Part shown: piece by piece, positions 15,975 to 25,170 of the stretch
How the letters are laid out: each line of letters starts with the position of its first letter
Numbering within the stretch: position 1 is the stretch's first letter
NCBI GenBank assembly: GCA_903928955.1
Contig: CAIYTD010000139.1
Coordinates: 1-28,947, forward strand
Length of the DNA: 28,947 nucleotides
Source: Oligoflexia bacterium
Lineage (GTDB): Bacteria > Bdellovibrionota > UBA1018
Direction: 5' to 3'
Notes under the pieces: generated by a model
Told to the model about the DNA's origin: nothing
What the model saw: the letters and a program-made list of their open reading frames with translations, nothing else
Database searches by the model: none
Made by a program: the position numbers and the translations under genes

Positions 15975-16967
15975 TTAGGGAACTTCTACATGTTCAAGAA
16001 TTTTTTTGATGACCTGCTCGCTGTCAATTCCATCTCCCTCTGCTTCAAAAGACAGGATAAGACGATGCCTTAGTACATCATAGGCAATGGATTTTACATC
16101 CTCTGGGGTCACAAATCCCCGGTGATGAATAAAAGCATTTGCGCGACTCGCTTTCGCAAGAGAGAGCGTTGCTCGAGGAGAAGCTCCCACTTGAATTTGC
16201 GACTTCAATTCTGGAATTCCTAGTTTTTCTGGAAACCTTGTCGCAAATACAATTCCTAAAATATAATCTTTCAATTTTTCATCCATATACACTTGGGAAC
16301 ATAATTGTCGAGCTTCTAAAATAGTGGATGGATGACATATTTTATTTGCTTTAGGCTGTACTACCCCTGACATGCGATTCAAAATACTTTTTTCTTCCAG
16401 CAATGTTGGGTAACCTACTCGAATTTTAAACAAGAAGCGATCGAGCTGCGCTTCAGGAAGCGGATAGGTCCCCTCTTGTTCAATCGGGTTCTGAGTTGCA
16501 AGTACGATAAAAAGTTCTTGCATCGGATAGGTTGTTTCACCGATGGTGACTTGATGTTCGCCCATTGCCTCCAACAATGCACTCTGGACTTTAGCCGGAG
16601 CTCGATTGATTTCATCAGCAAGAACTAAATTTGTAAAAATAGGGCCTTTTTTTGGAGTAAAATCACCTGTCTTCTGATTAAAAATCATGGTCCCAATTAA
16701 ATCAGCCGGTAATAAATCGGATGTAAATTGAATCCTTTGAAAATCACCATGAATAACATCCGCCAACGTTTTGATTGTGAGAGTTTTAGCCAACCCCGGC
16801 AAACCCTCCAACAAAACATGCCCATCGCAGAGCAAAGCAAGAAAGAGTCTCTCTAGGAGAACCTTTTGTCCTACAACTACCTTGAATGCTTCACTGAGCA
16901 CGGCATCTACAAATTGGCTTTTCTGTTTAATTTCTTCCGTTAATTGCTGCACATCGAGAGTAGACAT
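15975..16967 (-). CDS. moxR: MoxR-family AAA+ ATPase
   Basis: AAA+ chaperone-type ATPase, 330 residues from the ATG at 16967. Walker A GLPGLAKT (55-62), Walker B VLADEINR (115-122), sensor 1 VLATQNPIEQEGTYPLPEAQ with the arginine finger region LDRF, and sensor 2 GASPRATL are all intact. MoxR proteins assist assembly or metal insertion of VWA-domain partners, here presumably the DUF58 protein, BatA and BatB. The frame extends to a TTG at 17018 inside the lipoprotein gene, but the extra 17 residues do not look like the family N-terminus. The ATG has no clear SD, so translation may depend on coupling to the preceding gene, whose stop is 16 bases upstream. Confidence 0.95.
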   Translation of the reverse strand: MSTLDVQQLTEEIKQKSQFVDAVLSEAFKVVVGQKVLLERLFLALLCDGHVLLEGLPGLAKTLTIKTLADVIHGDFQRIQFTSDLLPADLIGTMIFNQKTGDFTPKKGPIFTNLVLADEINRAPAKVQSALLEAMGEHQVTIGETTYPMQELFIVLATQNPIEQEGTYPLPEAQLDRFLFKIRVGYPTLLEEKSILNRMSGVVQPKANKICHPSTILEARQLCSQVYMDEKLKDYILGIVFATRFPEKLGIPELKSQIQVGASPRATLSLAKASRANAFIHHRGFVTPEDVKSIAYDVLRHRLILSFEAEGDGIDSEQVIKKILEHVEVP

Positions 16968-16983
16968 AGAAAATACTATAACT

Positions 16984-19900
16984 CTAATGCTGCGTCTCAG
17001 AAAGACTTCGTCGCACAATTTTTAAAAAATTTTCAAAATCTTCACTCACTCCATAGCGACTGAAGGTCTCTAAAAGTTGATTAAAAGCAACAGGATTTCT
17101 TCCCATCAGCGATAACCACTGGTCTACGCTTCCCTCAGACAGAAGGTGAGATCCAAAAAGTCGAATTTTTTTAGCTAGAGGAGTTTCAACCGGACTCAAA
17201 ACCCTTCCTGGCTCATCCGGTCGCTCTTCTAAGAGACGAAGAATGGGGCGTAACGCAGCGTACCATTTTGGCTTAAATTCCAAATAGTCAGGATCTTTCA
17301 TCAGCAGTTCGATACGACTCTGAAATTCACGAAAAGCCTGTTTGACCTCATCCACCTCATAAATGTTCTTTAAAATCTCAACACCATTTTTTAGACGATG
17401 TGAACCCGGCCTACCAGACTGATCTAAAAGAAATTTTCGTATAAAGGTGCCGATTCTTTTACGGCGCTCCTCATCTGGATTTTCATAGAGAGTTCTAAAA
17501 AAAGCAGGAACGGCTGAAGAAGAAAACAAATCTTTTAGCAAATCAGCATTCTGAGTAAAAAAAGGACGGTTTTCTTCTAAAACTTGACTCAAACGCCCTA
17601 CCCCTAATTCCAGAACACTGTCATCCGAACCCATCTGATTGAAACTTGCCAAAGAATAAAAACTCAGTTGTTTGAGCCTCCATAAACTTTCAGGAGTTCC
17701 ATTTGAGCCCATCTGGTCAAAAACTTGCTTCAGAACATTCCAAAATAACTCAAAATGAGGTTCAGCCATCGATGGCGCGGTAACTAAGACTGTCATGAGT
17801 TTTTGAGTCTCAACCGAGCCACCTAGGTGAACGAGAGCATTAAAAAAATCAACGACCTCTTTATCATTCGGATCGATAGACCGCCCTACCTGAGAAAGCG
17901 CCTTCATCGCACCCATTCCAACAGCATTGGCTAGTGCATTCAGATTATTTTTAGGAGTGGAATAATAAATTGAAAAAAATAAATCGCGAAACACCGCTAA
18001 CTTAGGAGGTTCGCCTAGAGTGCCTGGCTTTGCTGCGCTCCTCATCGACTCTTTTGTTTGATGCATATTCCAAAGCCGCTGTTGGATTTCTTTTCGTTGA
18101 CGCCCAACTATTATTCCCGCCACCTTTGGCCACCCTTTATTAGCAGGAGGATCAGGAAAATCAGGCACAGGCCGATAACAATCAGGCAGCGCTGGCAAAC
18201 CTATCATATCAGTGAGATAATCCAAATTAGCGGTAAGACTAGGAATATTAAAACTCCATCGACGGTTTAAAATATCCTCCACTGCTTCTAGCAGTTTCAA
18301 AGGCCTCGATTTTAGAGTAACAGAATCTGTTTCCGTTCGAATCGATTTTCCAGAAACTCCCTGCTTAATTTCCTGAGGCCAAAGTTCCTCCGGAAGATCT
18401 CCCCAAGCTTCTCCGAGCTCCTGCCAAAAATCTAATACGAGATCTGAGTAAGAAGGGGAAGTAAAATGACTGGCCCAGGAGATCTTTGCAAGCCTACCTA
18501 AAAGATTATCCAATACAACATGAGGCAATTCCTCCAATTGATCCGCTGGTACCTTGGGATAGAGACCTTTAAAAACAAAAATGGGCTCGTAATCGATGGA
18601 AACAGCATGAAGCCAAACAGCAAGATCTTTTGGAGTACCATGAGCTTGAGCTGTAAAAGGCTGTCCAGGCTCCAGAGAATAAAATCTAAAAAAATCAGTA
18701 ATACCCTCTATTAAGGACCTATCCAGGTCACTCCCAGAGCTTTGGTGCATTCTCTCCAGAATAGGATTTATCCAAGGCTTCAAGTCATCGATCTGCCAGC
18801 TTTGCCGAGAAGCCTTAGTATGCGAAACAGGATCCAACACTAACTCATGGTCAGTCAAAGCATTTCTTGCCTCTTCGATAACTCTATTCACATCCGTTGG
18901 ATCAGTCGAACATTCCTTATGTTCTACCCACAACTGAATCTGATCGCGGTGCTTGGTAAAATCATATCCTCCCAAAGGTGCTTCGAATGGATAAGAAGTC
19001 CCTGACAGATCATCGAGATCTGCTAATAACTTTGGGAATTCCTCTGAGCGGATGACTTCAGCGCCATAATTTTGCAATTCGCGCAAATCCACCCGAGATT
19101 CACTCTGCATTAAATGGCTCACGACCTGAAACAGTGGCTCTAAAAATGGGGTAGGAAGCGGAGGTGCCTGAGTACTTCCCTCCATCCAATAAGAAAAACC
19201 TTTTAAAATGTCTTTAAATCGATTCTGGTCGAAGGAATGAATCCAAGCATCCGTGAGATATTGAATCTCTTCTCTCTGAAAAGATCTTTCAGGAGAATTC
19301 GGATCGCTAAAAAAATCCTTAAATATTTTTAATTGGTATTTAAAGAAATCTTGAGGAGGAGTTTCATCTGTTTTTGCATTTTTTATGAGAAAAGAGAGAT
19401 CTCGAATCAAATGCGTATGAGTGCTATCGCTCCCTAAACAGGCCAAAAATTCATCTAAACGTTTTTCGTAATCTGCAGGACTTGCGAGGGGATCGAGCGA
19501 AAGTTTTAAATTCAATAAACCACAGTTGCCATCCACCTTGTAGTCTTCTGCCTCAGCAGACGCAATCTCATAAGTAGGCAATCCGTCGTGCGTAAGAGAA
19601 TGCTGAGTTTTTAAAATCAAATCAGGAGGATGCAGTTCTTTTATTCGAATACTTTTTCTTTCACCTTCGCTAATAAAATGATCGCATAGTCCTAAGATAG
19701 CTCCCACTAATTCATTCATCTGACCGTTTTGAGCCAGAATTGACATTTTACGAACTGCAAGCTTGAACTCCGGCATTTCAGATATTTCAAAAAAAGTATG
19801 AAAAAGTTCACCTCGTTCCGTGGCGTGACTCATCAGCGATTGAGCTAAAGAAAGGATAGGATGAACATTATTCGCCAAGTAAGCCTGCCTAAGAGTAACG

Positions 19901-21552
19901 AGGGACTCTTTTAAAAAATCATCTTTTAAATCAATGTACCGCTGGAGGCTCATTACAAAAGTAAATAAATGCTTAATATCGGTCTGAGAGACTGCGTGCA
20001 TCAAAACATCTGAAACAGTTCTGAGAGGTGATTCAGGTAAGGACTGAATGAAAAATTTAACCAGTTCCTCTATCCATTTCCGATCGTCTGCGTCTCCCAA
20101 AGTGAATACTAAAAAAAGGTCTGTCCAGATTTTTCTTTCCGTCAGCTCTTGAAAGACGGGAATTAAACCAAGAATCCCTCCTCCATTTGCTTCCCGATCA
20201 GTCAAAGTTTGAATCAAAAGGTGTATCCAAGGATAACTTTTATCACCGAACGAGCTCTGCCCGCTATCTCCAGTAACGGATTGCTTCCAAAACGTTTGAA
20301 TCATCTCAGCCAGGGGCTGCATCACTGAGAGAAATGGAGCCCCTGCCTGAGCAGAACTATCTACAATGCGAAGCTTTGCGAAACCTCCTAAAACGGGAAA
20401 ACTCTCAGTCAATTCCACTGGAAACGCACTACAAAAAGGAGACAATGCAAGAAGTGTTAATGGCCCCTGACGAAGAACATAGTTGGCTGCACTCGAACCC
20501 TTTGGAAGCTCCCCAATCTGCTGCATTAAATACAAATTGACATCATCAATGCGTTGAGTTTCATTCACGCAGTGAATCTGAACTCCAGGCTGCTTAAGCC
20601 GATAAAATACATCAGATAAACTTTCAAATTGCGTTTGACCTGGATGATCCTGGTCAGGTTGAAAAAGAGCTGTCATCAATGCAGATTGCAAAGGTATCTT
20701 TTGTTTATTAAGCGCTTCATCTTTCCCAAAAATTTCATCTATCAAAGTAAAAAAATGATTTTCAGGTCGTCTCAGCCACGCCACAAGAGGACTACTCTCG
20801 GATATCTTCGAAGCATTTAAAAAATGAAGCTGAACATACTGATGTATTCTTGCAGTGAGATCTTCAAGAGTAGGTCCCGAATCTTTTACTTTCTTAAAAT
20901 CTCTCAATAAATCTTGATAGGCGCGATGACCTAAAACCTTAATCCCAAACTCAAGAGCTTTTGAGACAGAAGTCGGCTCGATTGCATTACCCGCCATCTC
21001 AATCACTTTTAGAATTTCCTGATTTTGAACCGGCTCCTGAGCCTGATTTTTTATAAAATAGCTCTCTTTAAAAAGGGCTATTCCACTTGCTATGAAGTCT
21101 TCATTTTTTAAAAATTCGCCTAGTTTTTTAAAAACAGAATCAGCAATTCCTCGATTGACTAAAGTTTGATGTGTTTTTTTAAGATGATAGAGAAGCACTT
21201 GGTCATTTAAAAAATGAGTATTTAATACTTCCACTAATGGCTGCAAACGTTTATCCGAAAGCTTTTCGAATAAATCAACAAATTCTTGAATAGCACCGTA
21301 AGTATTTAAACATTGAATAGTTGCCCGAAACGTTTTAACGTCAATATGAGAAGTTTTTAGATCAATCTTTGAACACTCTCCATTAATAGGCCGATAATTT
21401 GTTTGATCAAGGACACTTTGATCCGGTCCGCCCCATAAAGAGCAGCCCGCTGCAAAGAAAATCAGACTCAGTGCGGCTAAGGAGATCCTAAAACTCAAAT
21501 GAAAAAGTCTTTTTAGTAAAAACAGGGTATAAAATAGTTTTTGCAAAGACAC
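16984..21552 (-). CDS. Very large lipoprotein of unknown function at the head of the moxR-bat operon
   Basis: Up to 1522 residues; no domain I recognise. The N-terminus is a lipoprotein signal: basic residues, a hydrophobic run (SLAALSLIFF) and the lipobox AAGC with Cys37, so the mature protein is probably tethered to a membrane by its lipid; SLWGG follows, with no Asp at +2, which favours the outer membrane by E. coli rules. The rest is acidic, mostly helical, with many short L/F-rich amphipathic helices, as in an alpha-solenoid, and few cysteines. The GTG at 21552 has no SD. A TTG at 21498 would give a neater 18-residue signal peptide and could be the true start. The stop lies 16 bases before moxR on the same strand, which suggests one transcript. 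Real coding is not in doubt: about 4.5 kb without a stop and a sensible signal peptide. Confidence 0.85.
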   Translation of the reverse strand: MSLQKLFYTLFLLKRLFHLSFRISLAALSLIFFAAGCSLWGGPDQSVLDQTNYRPINGECSKIDLKTSHIDVKTFRATIQCLNTYGAIQEFVDLFEKLSDKRLQPLVEVLNTHFLNDQVLLYHLKKTHQTLVNRGIADSVFKKLGEFLKNEDFIASGIALFKESYFIKNQAQEPVQNQEILKVIEMAGNAIEPTSVSKALEFGIKVLGHRAYQDLLRDFKKVKDSGPTLEDLTARIHQYVQLHFLNASKISESSPLVAWLRRPENHFFTLIDEIFGKDEALNKQKIPLQSALMTALFQPDQDHPGQTQFESLSDVFYRLKQPGVQIHCVNETQRIDDVNLYLMQQIGELPKGSSAANYVLRQGPLTLLALSPFCSAFPVELTESFPVLGGFAKLRIVDSSAQAGAPFLSVMQPLAEMIQTFWKQSVTGDSGQSSFGDKSYPWIHLLIQTLTDREANGGGILGLIPVFQELTERKIWTDLFLVFTLGDADDRKWIEELVKFFIQSLPESPLRTVSDVLMHAVSQTDIKHLFTFVMSLQRYIDLKDDFLKESLVTLRQAYLANNVHPILSLAQSLMSHATERGELFHTFFEISEMPEFKLAVRKMSILAQNGQMNELVGAILGLCDHFISEGERKSIRIKELHPPDLILKTQHSLTHDGLPTYEIASAEAEDYKVDGNCGLLNLKLSLDPLASPADYEKRLDEFLACLGSDSTHTHLIRDLSFLIKNAKTDETPPQDFFKYQLKIFKDFFSDPNSPERSFQREEIQYLTDAWIHSFDQNRFKDILKGFSYWMEGSTQAPPLPTPFLEPLFQVVSHLMQSESRVDLRELQNYGAEVIRSEEFPKLLADLDDLSGTSYPFEAPLGGYDFTKHRDQIQLWVEHKECSTDPTDVNRVIEEARNALTDHELVLDPVSHTKASRQSWQIDDLKPWINPILERMHQSSGSDLDRSLIEGITDFFRFYSLEPGQPFTAQAHGTPKDLAVWLHAVSIDYEPIFVFKGLYPKVPADQLEELPHVVLDNLLGRLAKISWASHFTSPSYSDLVLDFWQELGEAWGDLPEELWPQEIKQGVSGKSIRTETDSVTLKSRPLKLLEAVEDILNRRWSFNIPSLTANLDYLTDMIGLPALPDCYRPVPDFPDPPANKGWPKVAGIIVGRQRKEIQQRLWNMHQTKESMRSAAKPGTLGEPPKLAVFRDLFFSIYYSTPKNNLNALANAVGMGAMKALSQVGRSIDPNDKEVVDFFNALVHLGGSVETQKLMTVLVTAPSMAEPHFELFWNVLKQVFDQMGSNGTPESLWRLKQLSFYSLASFNQMGSDDSVLELGVGRLSQVLEENRPFFTQNADLLKDLFSSSAVPAFFRTLYENPDEERRKRIGTFIRKFLLDQSGRPGSHRLKNGVEILKNIYEVDEVKQAFREFQSRIELLMKDPDYLEFKPKWYAALRPILRLLEERPDEPGRVLSPVETPLAKKIRLFGSHLLSEGSVDQWLSLMGRNPVAFNQLLETFSRYGVSEDFENFLKIVRRSLSETQH

Positions 21553-21589
21553 ACTATTATCTGCTAGCAGAATAGATCGTTTGAGTCAA

Positions 21590-21932
21590 ATGAGCCAGGA
21601 GATCCAAAAAATGAGTAAAAAAATGTAACAAATCTTACAGCAAGCCAAAATGGCATTTAAAATCCTTGAAACCATTGAAAAAGAAAGTTTAGCCCAGGCG
21701 CGTGATTTCATAAAAATGGCAACTTCTGAAGATCGAAAAAAAAAAGACAAATGAAAAAATTCTTTCTAGCCTGCGTAGATTGGGAGTGGCGACCCAAAGT
21801 GAATTAGAAGATCTCCAAAATAAAATTCAAAAACTCGAATCTAGAATTCAACAAAAAAAACTCAATGATCATCCCCTTTATCAGGACGAAACGGGACCAG
21901 AGGCGATCCTGCAGAATCACGAGCAAGATTAG
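21590..21932 (+). pseudogene. Broken phasin-like (coiled-coil) gene with a frameshift at an A10 tract
   Basis: The largest gap between intact genes (21553-21861) holds a degraded plus-strand gene. Frame 1 starts at ATG 21590, meets TAA at 21626, then continues as coding-like sequence (ILQQAKMAFKILETIEKE, ARDFIKMATSEDRKKK) to TGA at 21752. Removing one A from the ten-A run at 21736-21745 joins it to the next frame, which reads KILSSLRRLGVATQSELEDL followed by QNKIQKLESRI and stops at 21930. The LGVAT..E...L...I..LE heptad pattern is the C-terminal signature of the phasin/poly(3-hydroxyalkanoate) granule-associated family. The last 71 bases lie antisense to the dnaB 3' end, so the original stop may be lost. 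If translation begins at ATG 21650 only the frameshift remains as a defect, and slippage on A10 could repair it. Confidence 0.6.
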
Positions 21933-23352
21933 CAAATAAAGTATACTCAGGAAGCCAAGCTAAGCGAATCGTATCTGTTTCACCCGCTCTATGTTTTGCG
22001 ACTATGAGTTCAGCAATTCCCTTATCCTCGCTGTCTTTATTATAAACTTCATCTCTGTAAATAAAACAAACCATATCTGCGTCTTGTTCAATCGCGCCCG
22101 ATTCTCTCAAATCAGAAAGCATAGGACGTTTATTGGGCCGACTTTCAACACCCCGATTCAACTGAGAAAGTGCAATAATGGGCACTTTGGCTTCTTTAGC
22201 AAGACTTTTTAAATTTCGACTAATCTCCGAAATTTCTCTTTCTCGAGAACCATCCCCCCTCAATGAAGCCTTAGACCCCTTCATCAATTGAAGATAATCC
22301 ACTACAATCATATCCAATTTTTTTTCTGTTGAAATGAGTCTTCGGCATCTTGCGCGAATATCCATGACAGTCAGATCACCTGAATCATCGATAAAAATTT
22401 TTGATTTAGAAAGTTGATCCGCTGCTTGAGCCAACCGGGGCCAATCTCGATCTGCAAGACGCCCTATTTTTAATTTCTTTGCATCAATTCGCGTCATTCC
22501 CGAAAGAAATCGAAAACCTAGCTCTTCCTTTGACATTTCAAGCGAAAAAATCGCAACAACACCCTTGCCTGACATAGCAATATTTTGAGCCATAGAAAGG
22601 AATAAACTCGTCTTTCCCATAGCGGGTCGCGCAGCAATAATGACTAACTGCCCAGCCCGTAAACCACTCGTCAAGCGATCAAAATCATGAAATCCTGTTC
22701 CAAGACCAATAACGTCCGCTCGCTTCTGAGAAAGCTCCTCAATCGAATGCATATTTTGAACGAGAATCTCTTGCATGCTGGAAAAAGATTTAGTCAGCTT
22801 AGCATCAGAAACAGCAAAGACTCTTCTTTCCGCCTCATCTAAATACGCTTCAGTATCCTCCACCCCATCATAAGCTTCTGAAGCAATTTCAGCAGCAGTT
22901 TGAATCATTCGCCTCAAAATTGCCTTGTCACGAACAATTCGAGCATAATGCAGGACATTTCCAACAGCAAAAGTATCCTCAAAAAGACTTGTTAGGGCAG
23001 TAGCACCTCCCACCCTCTCAAAGGTTCCTCGGTCTCTCAAAGTCGTTGTCATGGTAACGAGATCGACTGGCTCTCCTCTTTGAGAAAGAGCTAAAGCAAC
23101 ATCAAAAATTTTCTGATGTGATTCTCTATAAAAATCACGAGCCTCAAGACCCACCTCGAGAACTCGGTGAATAGACTCATTATTGAGGAGAATAGCGCCT
23201 AATACTGATCGCTCCGCTTCAGCATGATGGGGAGGAATGCGGCCTCCAGGCAAAGAGGCATTTTGGATACCTGTTGATGGAGACAGATCTTTCTGCCCAT
23301 ACAAAATACGTTCTTCTTCATGAGGTGGCTGCAAGCTATCTCCCCCAAACAT
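21862..23352 (-). CDS. dnaB: Replicative DNA helicase DnaB
   Basis: Hexameric helicase that unwinds DNA at the fork and recruits primase; 496 residues. The N-terminal domain (about 40-145) has PPHHAEAERSVLGAILL, typical of DnaB. The RecA-like C-terminal domain starts near 215 (GLGTGFHDFDRLTSGL), with Walker A ARPAMGKT (241-248), FSLEMS, MIVVDYLQLM (Walker B) and ALSQLNRGVESR..KRP..SDLRESG. There is no intein insertion. The first 35 residues are an unconserved extension. It is the last gene of the rpsF-rpsR-DUF2232-rplI-dnaB cluster, beginning 6 bases after rplI, with its SD (AGAGGAA) in the rplI 3' end. No terminator is evident, because the broken phasin-like gene overlaps the 3' end. Confidence 0.97.
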   Translation of the reverse strand: MFGGDSLQPPHEEERILYGQKDLSPSTGIQNASLPGGRIPPHHAEAERSVLGAILLNNESIHRVLEVGLEARDFYRESHQKIFDVALALSQRGEPVDLVTMTTTLRDRGTFERVGGATALTSLFEDTFAVGNVLHYARIVRDKAILRRMIQTAAEIASEAYDGVEDTEAYLDEAERRVFAVSDAKLTKSFSSMQEILVQNMHSIEELSQKRADVIGLGTGFHDFDRLTSGLRAGQLVIIAARPAMGKTSLFLSMAQNIAMSGKGVVAIFSLEMSKEELGFRFLSGMTRIDAKKLKIGRLADRDWPRLAQAADQLSKSKIFIDDSGDLTVMDIRARCRRLISTEKKLDMIVVDYLQLMKGSKASLRGDGSREREISEISRNLKSLAKEAKVPIIALSQLNRGVESRPNKRPMLSDLRESGAIEQDADMVCFIYRDEVYNKDSEDKGIAELIVAKHRAGETDTIRLAWLPEYTLFANLARDSAGSPLVPFRPDKGDDH

Positions 23353-23358
23353 GAACTT

Positions 23359-23805
23359 CTATTCCTCTTTGACGACCCAAACTTTTAACGTCGCAACTAC
23401 TTCGCCCTCAAGCTTCACAGTCACAGGATGAACACCCAGAGTCTTAATCGTAGATCCCAAAGAGATGGATTTTTTATCTATTAAAAAACCGGCTTTCTTG
23501 AGCGCGTCAGAAATATCACCAGAAGTCACAGAACCGAAAAGCTTATCGTGCTCTCCAACTTTCCGAGCAATCGTACAAGAAAAAGCCTCTAATTTCTGGG
23601 CAACTGCCTGGGAAGCCGCTTTTTGAGCGGATTTCATCTTTTCCAACACACGTTTGTGATGCTCAATTGCAGCAACATTTGTTTCGTCGGCAGCAACGAC
23701 TAAGTGTCTGGGAAGTAGAAAATTTCTAGCATATCCATTAGACACTTTCACTACATCACCAGTACTACCAAGATTCTCAATATTTTCACGTAAAATAACC
23801 AGCAT
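23359..23805 (-). CDS. rplI: 50S ribosomal protein bL9
   Basis: 148 residues, the standard length. The N-terminal domain carries the family signature (G..G.VV.V..GYARN.LLP, about residues 13-32), followed by the long connecting helix (about 42-75, Lys/Ala-rich) and the C-terminal domain with HDKLFGSVTSGDI and an ending G.H.V.V.LH-like strand (LGVHPVTVKLEGEV). L9 binds 23S rRNA and helps keep the reading frame. It has an ATG start with SD GGAAGGA, within the rpsF cluster. Confidence 0.98.
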   Translation of the reverse strand: MLVILRENIENLGSTGDVVKVSNGYARNFLLPRHLVVAADETNVAAIEHHKRVLEKMKSAQKAASQAVAQKLEAFSCTIARKVGEHDKLFGSVTSGDISDALKKAGFLIDKKSISLGSTIKTLGVHPVTVKLEGEVVATLKVWVVKEE

Positions 23806-23838
23806 GGTTCAATCCTTCCAATTCAAACTTAAGTAAAA

Positions 23839-24786
23839 CTACGATTGCCTGAACTTCGATCGAAAGTCAAACCACAGGTCGAAGAAGCCCAGACATAGCA
23901 CGAGAGGCATCATTAAAAACACAGATATAATAAAACCAACCCAACGCAAAAAACCGCGAACAGCCCAAAGATCTAAAAAATAACTCAAAATACTCAATCC
24001 CTGAATGGCGTAAATAGCCATTAGAAATCTAAAAACATTAATCGCAATCTCTGATACAAAACCAAAATCAATCACTAGAAAAAAACCAACAAATAAAGTA
24101 GGCCATATGAGAAACTCTGGAGCTTTCCAATGTTTCAAATAACCTGCATCTAACCCTAAGTGCTCTCTAATCCCACAAGGATTCATTCTCAATACAGCCA
24201 CTAAATTAATCCAAACTAAAAACAAAGCACAGTTAGCCATAAAAGCAGGCAATATAACCAGCATTTCATGCTTGTTTTCAGCTAAATCAGTCGAACTAAA
24301 AAGTCCTGAATGAGGCGGAATAGACTGAATCATCAAATCTGCAAAATGAGAGATTCGATCATAAAATTCCAAAATAGGATTTACATGGTGAACCTGAGAA
24401 TAAATCAAGCCTCCTACTACAGAAGCAAGAATCATTGCTCCCAAACTTAAAAGAACAGCTTTTTCAATCGACTTTTTTCTCTTAAGCGCTTCTGCAAGAG
24501 GAATGGAAAGAGACAAAACCAAAACAAAATAAAAAATAACGCCTATTGCACCCTCTGCAAGAGCCACAATAACAGTATTGGTGATTGCTGCCAAGACCGT
24601 TAATTTTCTGCCCTTTTGAAGATAACAAAAAAGAATAGGCAAGGCAGCAAAAAGAGCAAAAAACCCACTTAAGAAAAAAAAGGCACTTAAGAAAAAGGGA
24701 ACAGCAGCCATCCACCCAGGGGATGGCTGCGAAGAATCGGGGCGATGAGTAGGATCTTCTGACCCTATGCTTGCTGCTAAAGGCAC
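23839..24786 (-). CDS. DUF2232 (YybS-like) integral membrane protein
   Basis: 315 residues with about eight hydrophobic segments spread along the whole length (for example PFFLSAFFFLSGFFALFAAL, and paired helices near the end). Position between rpsR and rplI-dnaB, together with the EFLIWPTLFVGF segment and the helix pattern, match the DUF2232/YybS family that sits in this ribosomal cluster in many bacteria. Function is unknown. The start is GTG, preceded by GGGAG 8 bases upstream; the first 24 residues (Ser/Pro/Asp-rich) are soluble and presumably cytoplasmic. The gene is unusually A/T-rich, as expected from its Phe/Leu/Ile content. Confidence 0.82.
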   Translation of the reverse strand: MPLAASIGSEDPTHRPDSSQPSPGWMAAVPFFLSAFFFLSGFFALFAALPILFCYLQKGRKLTVLAAITNTVIVALAEGAIGVIFYFVLVLSLSIPLAEALKRKKSIEKAVLLSLGAMILASVVGGLIYSQVHHVNPILEFYDRISHFADLMIQSIPPHSGLFSSTDLAENKHEMLVILPAFMANCALFLVWINLVAVLRMNPCGIREHLGLDAGYLKHWKAPEFLIWPTLFVGFFLVIDFGFVSEIAINVFRFLMAIYAIQGLSILSYFLDLWAVRGFLRWVGFIISVFLMMPLVLCLGFFDLWFDFRSKFRQS

Positions 24787-24816
24787 TCCTTCTACTCCCT
24801 CAGATCCATTCTAGAA

Positions 24817-25146
24817 TTAGGTGCCCATTGAAACATAGCCAACGAGAGCTAGGTTCCGAGCTCGTTTTACTGCAGTGGTTAACTGCCGTTGATGAAGTGC
24901 ACAATTACCAGAAATACGTCGAGGTACAATTTTCCCGTGCTCGGTAACAAAAGATTGCATCATACGAACATCTTTGTAATCTAAAGCAAAGTCTTGATCC
25001 GAGCAAAACCGACATATTTTTTTACGATGAAAACTGCTTCCACCCCGGCGCCCTCGCTCATCGCCATCCTTATCCATTCCACGATCATCTCGATTCGAAC
25101 GATCTGATCGTTCCCGCATTTCTGATTTTAAATTTGTTGTGGCCAT
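24817..25146 (-). CDS. rpsR: 30S ribosomal protein bS18 with charged N-terminal extension
   Basis: 109 residues, about 30 longer than usual S18. The conserved core (about 42-109) has KKICRFC, the segment DYKDVRMMQSFVTEHGKI, then VPRRISGNCALHQRQLTTAVKRAR. Cys45, Cys48 and Cys82 with His85 form the metal-binding pattern of the cysteine-containing S18 type. Residues 8-36 are a low-complexity Arg/Asp/Gly extension. Its partner S6 carries a similar charged tail. ATG start with strong SD AAAGGAGA; 24 bases after rpsF. Confidence 0.97.
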   Translation of the reverse strand: MATTNLKSEMRERSDRSNRDDRGMDKDGDERGRRGGSSFHRKKICRFCSDQDFALDYKDVRMMQSFVTEHGKIVPRRISGNCALHQRQLTTAVKRARNLALVGYVSMGT

Positions 25147-25170
25147 GAAATTCTCCTTTTATACTCTCAA

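Noticed and set aside
21498..21552. Promoter for the giant lipoprotein: TTGACT upstream with GATAAT next to the GTG
   Set aside because: Spacing between the boxes is 22 bases, and GATAAT lies almost on the start codon; not convincing unless translation starts further in.
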